Shown here in pieces: positions 45,262-59,014 of a stretch of DNA of 64,000 bases. This stretch comes from Engraulis encrasicolus (taxonomy: Eukaryota; Chordata; Actinopteri; Clupeiformes; Engraulidae): the NCBI RefSeq assembly GCF_034702125.1, contig NC_085861.1:54088322-54152321 (forward strand). The letters run 5' to 3'. The first letter of the stretch is position 1. Each line of letters starts with the position of its first letter. Under the pieces are notes generated by a model. The model was not told where the DNA came from. It searched no databases and saw only the letters and a list, made by a program, of their open reading frames with translations. The position numbers were made by a program, and so were the translations under genes.

Positions 45262-45593
45262 CAGGGGTGGGGAACCTATGTCTCTAGGGCTGTTTGCGAC
45301 CCTTGAGGCAGTTTTATCTGGCCCCCCGATATAATTTTAATGCTATTCAGCTTCACATGAAATATGACATATTTTGTAAAGGAATCTTAGAAAATACATT
45401 TGCAATACAATTAAGTTATATTCAGGGAACCTGAAGAAGGTGGTGTTTGTTTAAATGTGGCTGCCTTCAATATAGGCCTAAAGTGAAAGAGAAAATCCTG
45501 GTTTGTGTTCATAGTACGGCCCTTGGAGGACTTTTACGGCCCCTCGGATGAATTTGAAGCGGCCCTTCGAATGAGAAACGTTCCCCGACCCTG
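45262..45593. mobile_element. hAT MITE, copy in right duplicate
   Basis: Starts CAGGGGTGGGGAACC, ends GTTCCCCGACCCTG. TSD ATGTAGGC/ACGTAGGC at 45254-45261 and 45594-45601. Confidence 0.87.
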
Positions 45594-45610
45594 ACGTAGG
45601 CTATAGGTTA

Positions 45611-45997
45611 GGGGTCTTACACACCAAGGCGGTAAAGCGTCGCGGAACGGCCGCGTTTTTTACCGGCGTCGGTGAAAATACATTGAAACCTATCTGTCCT
45701 TACACACCAACCGGCGGTAGTCGGGCGTCAGCGGCGCGGGAGCCGGCTCCGCGCCGCGCTGCATTTGGAAAATAGAACTCGAGCGTATTTTTCACGCCGG
45801 CGACCGGCGGTGTCTCATTCAAATGAATGGCAAAGTAGCATGCTAGCTTTGGCTGTGGCTAGGGCTTTGAATAGGACTGGCCGCGCACGCCGACGCTGTC
45901 AGTGTGCAAGGCAGAGAAAAGCACGCCGGCCAAAACTAAGCAGAAAGACCGCGTCCGTCCTGCGACCGTTCCGTTCCGCCTTGTTATGTTTTGGCCC
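45611..45997 (+). mobile_element. Harbinger-like GC-rich MITE, copy 1
   Basis: TTA at 45608-45610 and 45998-46000. Ends GGGGTCTTACACACCAAGGC and, right end reverse-complemented, GGGCCAAAACATAACAAGGC. 387 bp, rich in CCGGCG. Reverse-orientation match to 60887-61262, which has its own TAA duplication. The same chance ORF (starting MENRTRAYFSRRRPAVSHSN) is present in both. Confidence 0.85.
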
Positions 45998-46640
45998 TTA
46001 AAGGTGGGGTAGGAGATGTTTTTCTGGAACATGTTTTACCATATCATCTGAAAAACTCCTCATGACGCCATAGCACCCATTAAAATAGAGTGTTTGGAAA
46101 AAAAACGAAATCTTTTGGTCCAGTGTAGAGGGCGTAGTCCAGAAGAAAACGGCAACCAATAGAAGTAATACTCATCATCACTTCTATTGGTTTCTGACAC
46201 GTCCATCAACCGCCAGCACTCACCCCTCCTCCCTGCGCGTTCACCGACTCGTGAACTTGACCGACCCCGCCCCCATCATTCATGCACATGCGACGAGGCT
46301 CATCATCACTCGGCTAGCAAGGAAACGAGAGTTAGCAGCAGGCTGAGCTACTTGGAAACTTAACTAGCTTTTGCAGAGCTACAGGAAGAACTTTGGCTCT
46401 TGGTACACTGGACTAACCATGTCAGGATAACATACTCCCTTGGATTATAGTCATCGGACTCGCAAAACCAGATTCCAACACGGGCTGTAAAATGGAAATG
46501 GGACCTGACACTCTTGGACACAGATGTCGGCTACGGCAGCGGCTTCAAACGTACGCTTTGGTGACCACATTTCTAATCGAGAGGTGAAGTAATATATTTG
46601 TCTGTATAATATTTTGTGAATTGGCTTAAGAACACCCGTA
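45998..46640 (+). repeat. 650-bp interspersed repeat family, copy B
   Basis: Inverse copy of 3920-4570, beginning TTAAAGGTGGGGTAGGAGAT and carrying the same hairpin (46154-46166 with 46180-46192). Abuts the Harbinger MITE directly. Confidence 0.78.
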
Positions 46641-46673
46641 TGGTGTCGCTAATTTTCAGACAAGATACCATCT

Positions 46674-46987
46674 ATGGCAGAGTGGCGACTTAATATGGCG
46701 AACCTTGCCTCCTCCACTTGCGCTTGTCTCTTCGCCCCGCCTCCTGGCCCCTCCTCCGTGGAGAAAACGATAAAGTTTCCCAGCTGTCAGCCTAGCCACA
46801 ACAACTTTTGAGGGACTGTTTTTCATTCACCATCCCAATTGCAAACGAGAAAAAGACTCTACAATTGAGCTTTTGCAAGATATTGAAATATAATGCTGTT
46901 GTCAGTGATGTCATCATGACGAGAAGCGAGTGGAGGAGGCAAGTGGAGGAGGCAAGGTCACATATTAAGATGCAGATCTAGAGTGGC
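46674..46987. mobile_element. MITE with CTTGCCTCCTCCACTTGC arms
   Basis: Left arm CTTAATATGG...CCTTGCCTCCTCCACTTGC (~46690-46722) is inverted at ~46939-46969. Outer parts GGCAGAGTGG and CACTCTAG/TTGCCACT also pair weakly. ~310 bp; TSD not resolved. Confidence 0.5.
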
Positions 46988-46989
46988 AA

Positions 46990-48318
46990 AAAAAAGCCTG
47001 GGCTTCAGAAACCGAAAGAAAAGTTTTTGACTGTCATCTGGTTTCGTTTTGAACTTCAAAAGAGTGTTGTGGCTCAGTGGTCTTCCGTGTTCCGTCTACT
47101 AAGTGGCCTTAACTATAAAATTATATGTAGTTATAAACATATTTTCAGTGTTTGCATTGATGGTGCTCTGTCTGTGAAATGTTTGCATTTCACTTGGGTA
47201 GCACTTTTTTATTTTCTAATATGCAATAAAAGTATACTGTTGCATTGGTATTAAGGTGTGCAGAACTTCACCTTACTTGCTTCTAATTTATCTATTGGAA
47301 CCATTGACAGTAGATTATTCTATATACTGTCAATGATTGGAACCTACCCACCCAAAGGTGCACTGTGTAGTCAGTTGTGGTCAAAGCTGGTATTGCAACT
47401 ATGCTGCTCGTTGGACAATTTTTCATCTTTTCTTGAATATTTATTCAGTAATAAACTGATATCTACTAGTATGACCAAAGAAAGAACAGTATGTTTTGCA
47501 GGGGGGGACGACTTATTTGCCACTGGGGGGAATTAGTCTATTTTTAACACTAACCAAGGGGGGCAGTGACAGGCTTGTGATGAGGTCAAGGGGGCATTGG
47601 GAAACTCATGGTGAGGGTGTTTGATCAAAAAAGGTTGAGAACCACCTTAGACAGATTCAGTGTCCAGAGGAGTCAAAAGTAAAAGTACATTTGTGGTGTA
47701 ATTACTCCATTGTACCTAATGAGATAGCTCGACTGTGTTGTTACTGAAAAACACTGAAAACCTAACAAGGACCCACCACAAACTTGATCCAACCAGTGCA
47801 GAGGTAGCTGATCGTAAGACAAATACACAGGTGTACTGGTTACTCAGATAAGTTACTTGTCTTGGAAGGAAACTGAGTTTCTTTTGACACCTACTTTGTC
47901 CGTGTCTAACCACTTGCCTGTGATCTCAACAAAGCATGATTTGACTAATTTTGTCATCCCTGTAAGATCGAGTAGCAGGAGATTTAGTGTCTGACCCTGG
48001 GATTCGCAACCCAACGCCCTGCCCCCATTCGCGGCAAAAATAGACAAAAATGTTTACAATAGCTGACAAAAAACAATCGTAATGTTGTTATAGAAATAAC
48101 AAACGATTTTCAATATGTATATGACCATTTTGACATCGATTTTTTGCAACATTGTGTGGGGGCGGAGTTTCACATGATGGGTGGGGTTTTGTTGTGGTGC
48201 CGCCCCCTCCCGGGTACCACCCCCAGGCAATAGCCTGGTCAGCCCGCTCCTAGGACCGCCCCTGGCTACAGTGCAATGTACCCTTTATATATTACTTAAC
48301 CCTATCCAGACCGGGCTT
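46990..48318. other. No gene; hAT-like fragment
   Basis: Around 47500-47645 a GGGGGG-rich stretch ending AAAAGGTTGAGAACCACC resembles the right end of a Charlie-like hAT without a left partner. No coding sequence supported. Confidence 0.4.
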
Positions 48319-48418
48319 NNNNNNNNNNNNNNNNNNNNNNNNNNNNNNNNNNNNNNNNNNNNNNNNNNNNNNNNNNNNNNNNNNNNNNNNNNNNNNNNNN
48401 NNNNNNNNNNNNNNNNNN
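48319..48418. other. Assembly gap, 100 N
   Basis: Exactly 100 Ns, so a gap of unknown true size. A frame through it is meaningless. Confidence 0.99.
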
Positions 48419-48424
48419 ATGAAA

Positions 48425-48672
48425 CAAATCAGGATTTCCCCATAAAATTTAGGCCTATATAGACCACCTTTAGGCCTATATATACATTTTTAAAGGTAGA
48501 CACCTTTAAAACAGTCCCCACCTTTTCTAGGTCCCCTGAATATAGGCTAACTTAATTGCATTGGAAATGTAATTTCTAAGATTCCTGTGAAGTTGCAAAA
48601 CATTATAATGATATCAGGGGCCGGATAAAATGGCCTCAAGGGCCCTCGAGACATAGGTTCCCTACCCCTGGT
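48425..48672 (-). mobile_element. hAT MITE fragment next to the gap
   Basis: Reverse-oriented relative of 44126 and 45262: the outer end reads CAGGGGTAGGGAACCTATGT on the minus strand, with a TTGAGGCCATTTTATCC segment. The other end runs into the gap or is lost. Confidence 0.65.
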
Positions 48673-48679
48673 TTAATGG

Positions 48680-48738
48680 TTAGTGATTCTGAAAAACACC
48701 ACTGGGCAGCGTGAAAAAACATAGCCTACACACACACA

Positions 48739-48775
<37 letters not shown>

Positions 48776-50575
48776 TTTAGTAAAAGGCCAAAAAATGCCC
48801 TAGGGCCCCCAACAATCCCGTTGCCTAGGGACCCCAAAATCCTAGAAACAGGCCTGCCGACCCCCCACTCCCTCCCACCCACCTGACCTCACCCCACCCC
48901 ACCCCACTTGAAATTGACTGGGGCAGCTCCCGACCTGATCACTGGCATTTACATATTAAAGGCTCTTCTAAGAAGGGGATGGGAGGGGGGCATGGGGGAG
49001 CCGCAAATGCTGTGGCTTGAGGTATGAGGCAATTTAAGGTGCAAAACTCATCCACAAATTCCTCTTTTCATGCAGTGTGTCTGTAATATATTTGAATGCA
49101 TGTTTTAAGGGAAATAAAATGAACTAGACTTTACACATGTAATTTCCATTTTAACCATCTCAAATAACCCTGAGGTTCACATAGTCAGACTACTAGAGAA
49201 ACAAAACTTTTACAGATAAGATGGAATTTATTCCTCCTATGGGAAATTCAAGAAACTGTTGTCCACTGTTTGTAACTGTATTTCCTAGCATATAACAATA
49301 TGGGATTGTTTTGTCATTTTTCTTCATGAGGAACGAGTGAGGCGAACACATCGCGGGCTGGGGGAAGAACTGCAGTGGCGCGTTGGACTACAGGACAGGT
49401 AAAGAGGTTTACTCTGAGCATGTCAACTCGTATTCCTGTGATTAGAGAGCTGTTCATAGAGAAAATGTCAGCCTTTTCTGTTGTCCAGAAAGGTAATGCA
49501 ACCACATTGCCGTATGGGGTACCTAAGTCTCCACCCCTTCCGGGTAGCTATTTAAAAAAAAAAAAATAATAAAAAAAAAATTGCCTGGTCTGTAATGGAC
49601 TGATCAAATCTATTTTCCGATCCACCTCGTATTCCCCCCTAGATCACACATATGCTGTGTACAACAGAAGCTGCGTATACCCACTTCAGCCGCAGTGCAG
49701 CAGCAGGGCTGGCTTTGCTCCTTCAGTCTCGGTTCACATCAAATACATGTGGCGCAGGTTGTAGCCTCTTAAAAAGTTTTGCACAAACACTAAAATATCC
49801 TTTCTTGCCTGCCACAAATGAGTGGTCTTTCGAGGCAAATCTACAATGCTTTTATGCTGTTTTTCCTTCAGCTGTAACTGTGGCACTAATTAGGTAGGAG
49901 GGAATTATGAACAGTTCCACAGAATCCGTGGTAGCGGCATAAAACCTTCGACCTCGCCGTTAGAAAGGTGGAGGCAGAGGAACTTAACTATTGAGGAATG
50001 TTTCAGAGCAACAATCAGGTTTTCAGTTCCACTTCAGTTTTTTGTTTTCAGTGTATGTCTTGTTTTTGTCTTCAGTTTGTTTGTGTGATTTGTAAGAAGA
50101 GAAAAATGAAAAAGAAATTACTTACAAAGAATATATGGATTTGTTTGACCACAGGAAGAATTGTGCCCCTGTAAAGGGGAAGCTGATGTGTTGTCAATAA
50201 ACCAATCAATCAATTAAAAAAAGACATACAAGACTTGTAAAAAAAATAGGGTGTAACACAAGTCAAATGTTCTATCAAACCGTTTCCTTGGCGGAGGGCT
50301 GCACTCTAAGTGTATTTGTAATTGTCAATGTCTTGTGTGTTCTTGTTAAAATTGCACATAGGAACTGGTCAAACTCAATTTCAAACTTCTGTGTCAACCC
50401 TGTTTCATAGATTTTTGACAATAAAGTTCACTTGACTTGTATGTTTTCTGTTCAGCTTTAGGTCCCCTCATAATGAGGAAGTTACTAAGGCTATTCTTCA
50501 AGCCATCAAGGATTCTGGGGAGAGCTGGGGACCCGAGAGCTTACTCAGAAGTAAGACTTACGAGAATTCATCAGA
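48680..50575. other. No gene; (CA)n tract and low-complexity runs
   Basis: (CA)n at ~48730-48774, A-rich run at ~49554-49580. The stretch 50300-50430 ends TTTTTGACAATAAAGTTCAC, which resembles a retroelement 3' end, not classed. Confidence 0.4.
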
Positions 50576-50680
50576 CATTTACATTTACCGGCCACTTCAT
50601 TAGGAACACCTCTCTAGTGCTGGGTTGGACCCCCTTTTGCCTTCAGGACTGCCTGCAACAATACTATGGTAGACTGTGGC

Positions 50681-50968
50681 CAAAAATACTGAATTAAACC
50701 AAGATAAGGCAAAATACGCCCACTCAATGCAAAAGCGTGTGCTGAAGTTGGGTCTCCTAAGGGGGCATTGTACTTCTTCTCTTTTTGAGGTGATTGCGCA
50801 AGACGTGCGCTACCGCCATCTACAGCGCTAAGGGGACTTCATTGATTCTCAACCTCAGGACTCCGAAGGTCTCCAAACCGAAGGTCTCCTAAAGGGGCGT
50901 TCACCCGACATAAAGTGGATACCGGAAAAGAAACAAAATGACGCTTCTTGTTAGATCCACCTTCTTTG
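50681..50968. mobile_element. 288-bp insertion with CTGTGGC duplication
   Basis: CTGTGGC occurs on both sides (50674-50680, 50969-50975), and the second relic at 61748 reads GGCTGTGGCATTCC without it. Tips CAAAAATACTG and CAAAGAAGGTGG (reverse complement) are only weakly inverted. Class uncertain. Confidence 0.62.
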
Positions 50969-51243
50969 CTGTGGCATTCCAACAAAGGGATTCTCTTATG
51001 CATGCCTCGATTGTAATGAGTGGTTATTTGCCTTTGTATCAGCTCAAACCAGTCTGGCCATTTTCCTCTGACCTCTGCTGGCATTTTTGCCCACAGAATC
51101 GCTGCTCACTGCATTTTCTTTTCTTTTTCGTACCATTTGTAAACCCTAGAAATGCTTGTGTGTCCCAGTAGATGAGCATTTTCTGACATGCTCAAATCAA
51201 GCCCTTTTAGCTTGACAGCCATGACATGTTCAAAGTCATTTAA

Positions 51244-52219
51244 CCCTGTGAGACCTGAACCATGAAAGCAATGAGAGACCATTCTAATTTTTTGGAATTT
51301 GCTTCAATATAGGTCCCTTATAAGAAATGTAAAAAAATATATGGTGAAAAGATATATGATGCATCAGGCTTTAAAGGAATGAAAATTCCAATTTCATGAC
51401 CATTGAAAAATGACTTAATGCATTTACAACTTTTTTTTAATTTAAAAAAGTTGTCAGACAATTTAATTTGAGGATTATCTTTAAATATTTAGTGAGATCC
51501 TGCCATTTTTTTAAAGCCTATCCTTGTTTTAGCAGGACCATATTTTACATTTCCCACAGCCTGGTTGGGTAATTTTTTAAAATCTATGTAAAAACATAGC
51601 TGATCGAATGCTTAACAACCTATTTATGAGTGTAATATAGATCATTATTAATTTTTGATGTGTAATTTGAATATATGGGTCCATTACTACAATTGGACCA
51701 TTTCTCCATTCACTTCAATGCATTTTTTTACGAGATCATAATTTCAACATTTTGCATTACATTTTCAAAATTGCAAGTAAAACCTGCTTCTTAAGGCAAT
51801 ATCTTTGTCTTGAAGTAAAACAACTTGTGTGTTTTGTTAAACGATCGTCGTGGTATGCTTTGTAAGTTTCCCTATGGAGCAAATGCATTGATGGCTGACT
51901 TCCTGCCACCGCCGGATGGTGCTTATTTGTTTCATCAGTTTTAGCACGATCTCTCTGATGTACAGTTATATTTCGGAAATTTGTACACAAACCTTTTGCA
52001 ATTTGTCGGTCAGGGAAACCGCTTCTACTCCATTTTTGCATTTTTCGCCGAGCTGTGATCAACTTATTGTTGACCGCTGCTCTCTTGTGGCGGTTTCCGT
52101 GTACTGCAGGACGTTTGGAAATGACACGCAGGATGTTTTTGAGATGGGTTTTTTTTGTGTCAGCGTGGAGAGGGCTTTGAATTTGATGCATCAAATATGA
52201 TGCGTCCGGCGCGATAGGG
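51244..52219. mobile_element. piggyBac-type element inside the Tc1/mariner relic
   Basis: TTAA at 51240-51243 and 52220-52223, tips CCCTGTGAGACC and, right end reverse-complemented, CCCTATCGCGCC. 976 bp, AT-rich, non-coding. The empty site is readable in the second relic (AATTTAAATAACC). Confidence 0.72.
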
Positions 52220-53542
52220 TTAAATAACCTTTCTTGCCCATTATGATGCTCGGTTTGAACTGCATCAGATCATCTCAACCATGTCTACAAGCACAAATTT
52301 GCCTCAATGAGCAGTTGTAACGGGTGTTCCTAATATAGTGGCTGGTGAGTATATGTGATCATGTTGCACAAGTAAGATTGTTTGGTAACTCGGTTTCTTT
52401 CTGCCTTGCAGAAGCCTGTAATAGGTTCTTTGAGAATCTAAAAAGCCAAAAGCGACTTGACCTTGAGGGGAGGATTGACGAGGTGAAAACCAGAAAAAAG
52501 CTGACAAGCAGACGTGAGAGGGTAGGTAAAACACAACTAGCAACCCTATCACACAACTGCCATCCTTTTCTTTTGTTACCACTTGACTTCAGGGGTCAAT
52601 AAGCCAATATCCACCTTGATTCTAGTCCTATTGTTCTTTTTTCAGAATGACCGCATTTGGTACAACATAGACTAAATTTGCAAATATGTAGCGAACACTA
52701 AGACTCGCAAGCTTAAAGGATAACTTCAGTCAATTTCAACATGCAGTTGTAATGCTGACACTACCCTGGACTTGTCAGTACTAGGGTTGAGTACCGAAAC
52801 TCGGTGCTAGTATGGCACCGGGGCAAATATTAACGGTAGTAACCAGACCGAAATACAACGTGATTTTCGGTGCCTGATTTCGGTGCCTCAAAATATGCAG
52901 CCGCGGCATAATTAGGCTACGCCCACTGTTAACAGCGGCACCGTTTTCAGTCACTCGCAGGAGGAGCAGAAGAAAGCAGAAGCAGTTAATTTCCCTCAGT
53001 GCTGATGTTTTGGTGCTCTGTAAACGCATGTCAGCAGCACTGCTAGTATTAGTGTTGCTAATGGAAGTATCCATCGACAGTTCAACACCATTTCATCATG
53101 TCAAACATCTAAGAATGCGGCATTAAACCGAATATGCCGAGTAGTGAGAAACTTGTCGAGACGAAGCCTACAGGTTCATTCCCTGCCGTTGCACTGGTAG
53201 CGCAGGCTCTGTAGGCCTTGAGCCAGAAGCCAAAAATTGACCTCTCGCAATCGAACGGGTGGGCAAGTTCTAATCTGTTTTTTTGACTTCTTGGACATCT
53301 CAAGTTAACAGTTTGGCATGATAACCATTGCAAACAGGTAGCTTTTTGGTAGTTATCATGTGTTGAAATGGTGGACCAGTAAAATGGAAATGTGAAAAAT
53401 CGGTATTGTGGTTCTTTGTTATTATGTAGTTTGTTGACCACACAGGGTGCTTAAATGACCCCAGGGATGATTTCCCTTCTATCAGGACCCTACAGGAGTT
53501 GTTAGACCACACTAATAGGCTAATAGAATCACCTCAGCAATA

Positions 53543-55159
<1,617 letters not shown>

Positions 55160-55539
55160 TATGTGAATGGCAAAATGTGATAAAATATGAAATCTGTCTG
55201 AAATAAGGTTATTATTACATTTCCCCCCAACAGTAAAACAAAAACAAAAAACATAATGTACAAACACATACTAACATGTGATAACAATACTGTACATTAA
55301 CATGGCATGATAACCATTGCAAACAGGTAGTTAGTGAATGATCATGGATTTGAAATGGTGGACCAGTAAAACGGAAATGTGAAAACTGTATTGTTTTTTG
55401 TTATTATGCAGTTTGTTGACCACACAGGGTGCCTACATTTCCTCAGGGATGCTTTCCATTCAATCAAGACCCTAAAGAGGTTGTTAGACCATACCAATTG
55501 ACCTAATATAATCACCAAAGCAATATGTGATTGACAAAA

Positions 55540-56707
55540 TGTTTTTTTTCTTAACTTTTCCTGCAACAGCAAGAATAAATAAAAAGCATTATTTCAGTCC
55601 TCAGGATCTGACTCAGTCTAGTAAATATCTGTAAATATGTCACCATGATTATCCTCTTCATGCTGATATACACATGTTTGAAGTTTTCAGAGGGTTGTGC
55701 AGCATTTCCAGCTACTTCTCAGACATTGGCAATCCAGCAGTTTACATTGATGGCTGTACTTGCAAGACATCAGTTGTAACACTGCCTCAGGGGCTGAATA
55801 TCCCCACATCCACTGTATAGTGAGATGGACATTTTCATCGTTGGCCCAGACATGGTCAAGTGGGCTTGGGATTTGTGGATGCTGCTGAAGACTTGCTTTC
55901 CAGATGCCAGACTGATAGTTGGCACACATAGTTTGCATGAGGAGGTAGTCCTCACACTACTACTACTACTACTACTACTAGTCCTCACATGGTGGAAATT
56001 GGCTTGATTCACACTCTCCATGCTGAGTGCAGAAAAGCTGGTAGCGGGCTGTATTTATGTTCTACGTATTTGTCGATGCTATGTAGAGTTGGCACCTAAA
56101 TGCTTCATTAATAGGTCCATGGACAGTTCCCAGTCCCGTCCCAGCTCATGAAAAAACTGTTTGAAAGAGCTCTGAACTCATCGTGAGCTTTAAGGCTGAG
56201 CTTTCCACGACCTGCACATCCTTTTGTGTTTTTATGATTATTTTTGTATTTACTTTTCTATTGTAGCCCTAGCCTCTTCCCCCTTACATTAGAAAATTAG
56301 TATTTCAAGTAAAGATACTGTATACCCTATCACATAACCTCATGGCTTGGTGGTACTCACACTGGGTACAAAGTAGTTCAAGAAAACCATCATGTGGTGT
56401 ACTCCGACTGTCATGTGGTGTATCCGGCGGCCTTTAACGCCATAACGCAGTCCCTCTATTATAACAGATATTGTCATTATTTGGTGTCATTATTGTCACT
56501 AAAATGGTAATAGAGCTTGGTAAGTCCCGCCCCTTAGTTCCGCATTTCACGGGACCTAAGCTGACCATCTAACAACATGGTAGAGAGTAATTATCTTCCA
56601 ATCTCAGTCATTACATGCACTGGGCAATGTTAGCAATGTTCTTATAATGTAGTTCAGCGTTTTCAGCCAAGAGTGAATTGGCCTGTCGCCAGGCCCATTT
56701 CCAGTAA
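55540..56707. other. No gene; (ACT)n tract
   Basis: Within the 8-kb hAT. A (ACT)n microsatellite of ~8 repeats at ~55956-55980. No transposase blocks recognised. Confidence 0.4.
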
Positions 56708-56715
56708 GAGGCTAT

Positions 56716-57618
56716 CAGGGGTGGAAAGAATACTAAAACATGTAATTAAGTAAAAGTAAAATTACATCTTTAAAAATCTACTTAAGTAAAAGTAAAAAAA
56801 AATACTTAATAAAAATGTGATTTGAGTAAAAGTTACCTTCAGTTTGCTTTTATATCGCTTTCCTTCAATAGCACCCTTCGTGACCTCTAGCTATCTCTGC
56901 ACAAGTCATCTTCCAATAACCTGACGATCGTGACAACAAAATTCTGTGTGTGCTGGTGTGGCAAAGTTGCAGGGCTAGGGTCAGCCCATTCATACAACAG
57001 CCCATTACTCTGAATTTAGGGGTCTGGATTTCATTGCGTTTGGGTCGTGGGCCTTAAATTGCAAAGACTGGGAAGCCTACCAAAGGAAATAGTCTGGTGG
57101 ATTTCATTTAATTGCCAGTTGTGAGATTAAATTCATGAATAATTTTGTTAATAAACAATAATTCTTGTATATATTTTAAAACAACTGTTTTCAGGCTGCG
57201 CTGGTACTCCCTCAGCTTGAGTCCTTGGTGTGTGCTCTACTATTCCCAGCCAGTTACTTGCAACTATTGTGTACCGTCTGTGGGCTGTCGGACTAATGGT
57301 ATGGGGCCGGCGGGCCCTAGATAGTCATCCAATAGATAAGTCCAAAATATATAATTTATGTTAAATGGTAAAAACACACAATTTCCCTTCATGTCTGACA
57401 GATTTTCCCCTTTATTTCAATTCTGCCTACCTCAGAATTTACTCAGACCTCAAGGTAGATTCAAATGTAAGTAAAATACTTTAGCCAAACTGTAATTTGG
57501 GTAGAAGTAAAATTATTTTAATAATAACTATTTTAATAACTACTTTGGACTCAGTTACTCATCAAAGTACTCAATTACAATAATTTTAGTAAATGTAATT
57601 AGTTACTTTCCATCCCTG
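56716..57618. mobile_element. Non-autonomous hAT, perfect 8-bp TSD
   Basis: TSD GAGGCTAT at 56708-56715 and 57619-57626. Tips CAGGGGTGGAAAG and CTTTCCATCCCTG. Subterminal AAGTAAAAGTAAAA / AAGTACTCAATTACA repeats. 903 bp, inside the 8-kb hAT. Confidence 0.9.
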
Positions 57619-57626
57619 GAGGCTAT

Positions 57627-58490
57627 GGAACTTTTGTATGAGGTGGCGCCTTGTCAGTATACTGTAAGTAAGTACTACTTATTACTACTTAAGTGTTTTT
57701 GGGAAACTCAGCCGAAGACAATATTATAAGAGTTACCAGCAGGGACAGCCAGATGAAGGTAGATAACTGAGCAGAAGGAGACAAATGCAAGCAGACTCAT
57801 GCTGTCCACTGCATCTGTCAGGCACAGACACACAGCCAATGCCACACCAACACACATGCACATTATGTGTTTTCTCTGTGTTTCTGGTAATGTGTTGTCT
57901 GGCGGCAAACGCCAGACTATATCGTCTAGCAGTTCGAAAAGAACGTGCAAGGCAGCATGGGTACTCCCAGGCTAGGTAATGTGTGGAATGATCAAAATTT
58001 TAGAATAGCATAACATGTGAATCTAGAAACCATCACTTATTTTCACATAGTAAATGTACTTTCATTACCAGACACTGAAGCAGCAACTGTAAGGGAATGC
58101 AACTCATCATTTTTTTATTCTTAATAATGTAATCGTGAAACATGTAATCTGTTATTCCCCATTACTGGCCTGCTCTCTGGACTCGGAAGGCTTTGAAGGT
58201 GAGGTGATCCCTCACCCCTCCTACTTTAAGTGCAGAGCGGGTCAGTCTGTTGATTTGGGACTTTATTTTTACTATTTCCAAACACAAGTGATTGCATCAT
58301 TGGCATGCACAGATCTAGGAACGGACTTGGTGGTTCTAAAGCAACAGCCCCTTTGCCGTACTGGACGAAAAAGGCCTTTTTTTAAGTTCCTTTTTTTGTC
58401 ACAATGTGGTCCATATTGGCATGATCATCTATGGTAACGATTCTTGAGATCAAAAGCATGTGACAATTCACCTTGATCTAACATAGCATA
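57627..58490. other. No gene seen
   Basis: Unassigned interior of the 8-kb hAT. Confidence 0.4.
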
Positions 58491-58791
58491 ATAGAAGGGT
58501 GGGGACTCTAACTTATGTCTCAAGGGCCGTTTACGGCCCCTGATGTAATTTTAATCTTATGCAGTTTCACATGGAATATGACATGTTTTGTAAAGAACTG
58601 TTAGAAATTTAATTTGCAATACAATTAAGTTATGTTTTCAGGGGACCTAGTGAAGGTGAGGTCTGTTGTGAAGGTGTCCACCTTCAATATAGGCCTAACT
58701 GCAGGGGGAAATCCTGGTTTGTGTTCATAGTACAGCCCTTTATAAAAATTGAAGTGGCCCTCGAATGAAAACGGCTCCCCACTCCTGCTCT
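58491..58791 (+). mobile_element. hAT MITE fragment (44126/45262 family)
   Basis: Shares GTCTCAAGGGCCGTTT, AATACAATTAAGTTAT, CAATATAGGCCTAA, ATCCTGGTTTGTGTTCATAG and CTCCCCACTCCTG with the family. Ends are eroded and no TSD is visible. Confidence 0.78.
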
Positions 58792-58911
58792 GGCAAGGCA
58801 ACTGGAAGTTCCACATGCCCCCCGCCCCCACCTTGAGCACCTGCCCCCCAAAATGTCTTTGCATGCCACTGGATTGTATAGTGTAGTACACTCTCAACAA
58901 CAGCATGGTAA

Positions 58912-59014
58912 AAAAGTGACTTTATCCTTAGTCTATGTAAAGAGTGCAGTCTCTGCTTCATCCAAAAGTGACTTTATCCTTAGTCTATGTAAAGAGTGCA
59001 GTCTCTGCTTCATC
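58912..59014. repeat. Near-perfect 52-bp tandem duplication
   Basis: AAAAGTGACTTTATCCTTAG and the following 32 bases are repeated immediately with no visible substitution, so recent. Confidence 0.92.

Larger units (their letters stand above)
50582..52349 (-). mobile_element. Tc1/mariner-like relic, copy 1, with two insertions
   Basis: Ends CCGGCCACTTCATTAGGAAC and, right end reverse-complemented, CCAGCCACTATATTAGGAAC, each next to TA. The inner AAGGCAAAAGGGGGTCCAAC (minus strand) is a familiar 3' phrase of fish Tc1-like elements. The copy is split at 50681-50968 and 51244-52219; with these removed it matches 61748-62544. Confidence 0.75.

Noticed and set aside
45765..46001. Arg-rich ORF (MENRTRAYF...) present twice in the window
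   Set aside because: Both copies lie in the GC-rich Harbinger MITE; duplication reflects the repeat, and no family pattern is present.
47500..47650. Complete hAT MITE ending GGTTGAGAACCACC
   Set aside because: No left terminus or TSD could be found; kept only as a fragment note.
48181..48462. ORF crossing the N gap
   Set aside because: The frame is an artefact of reading through 100 Ns.
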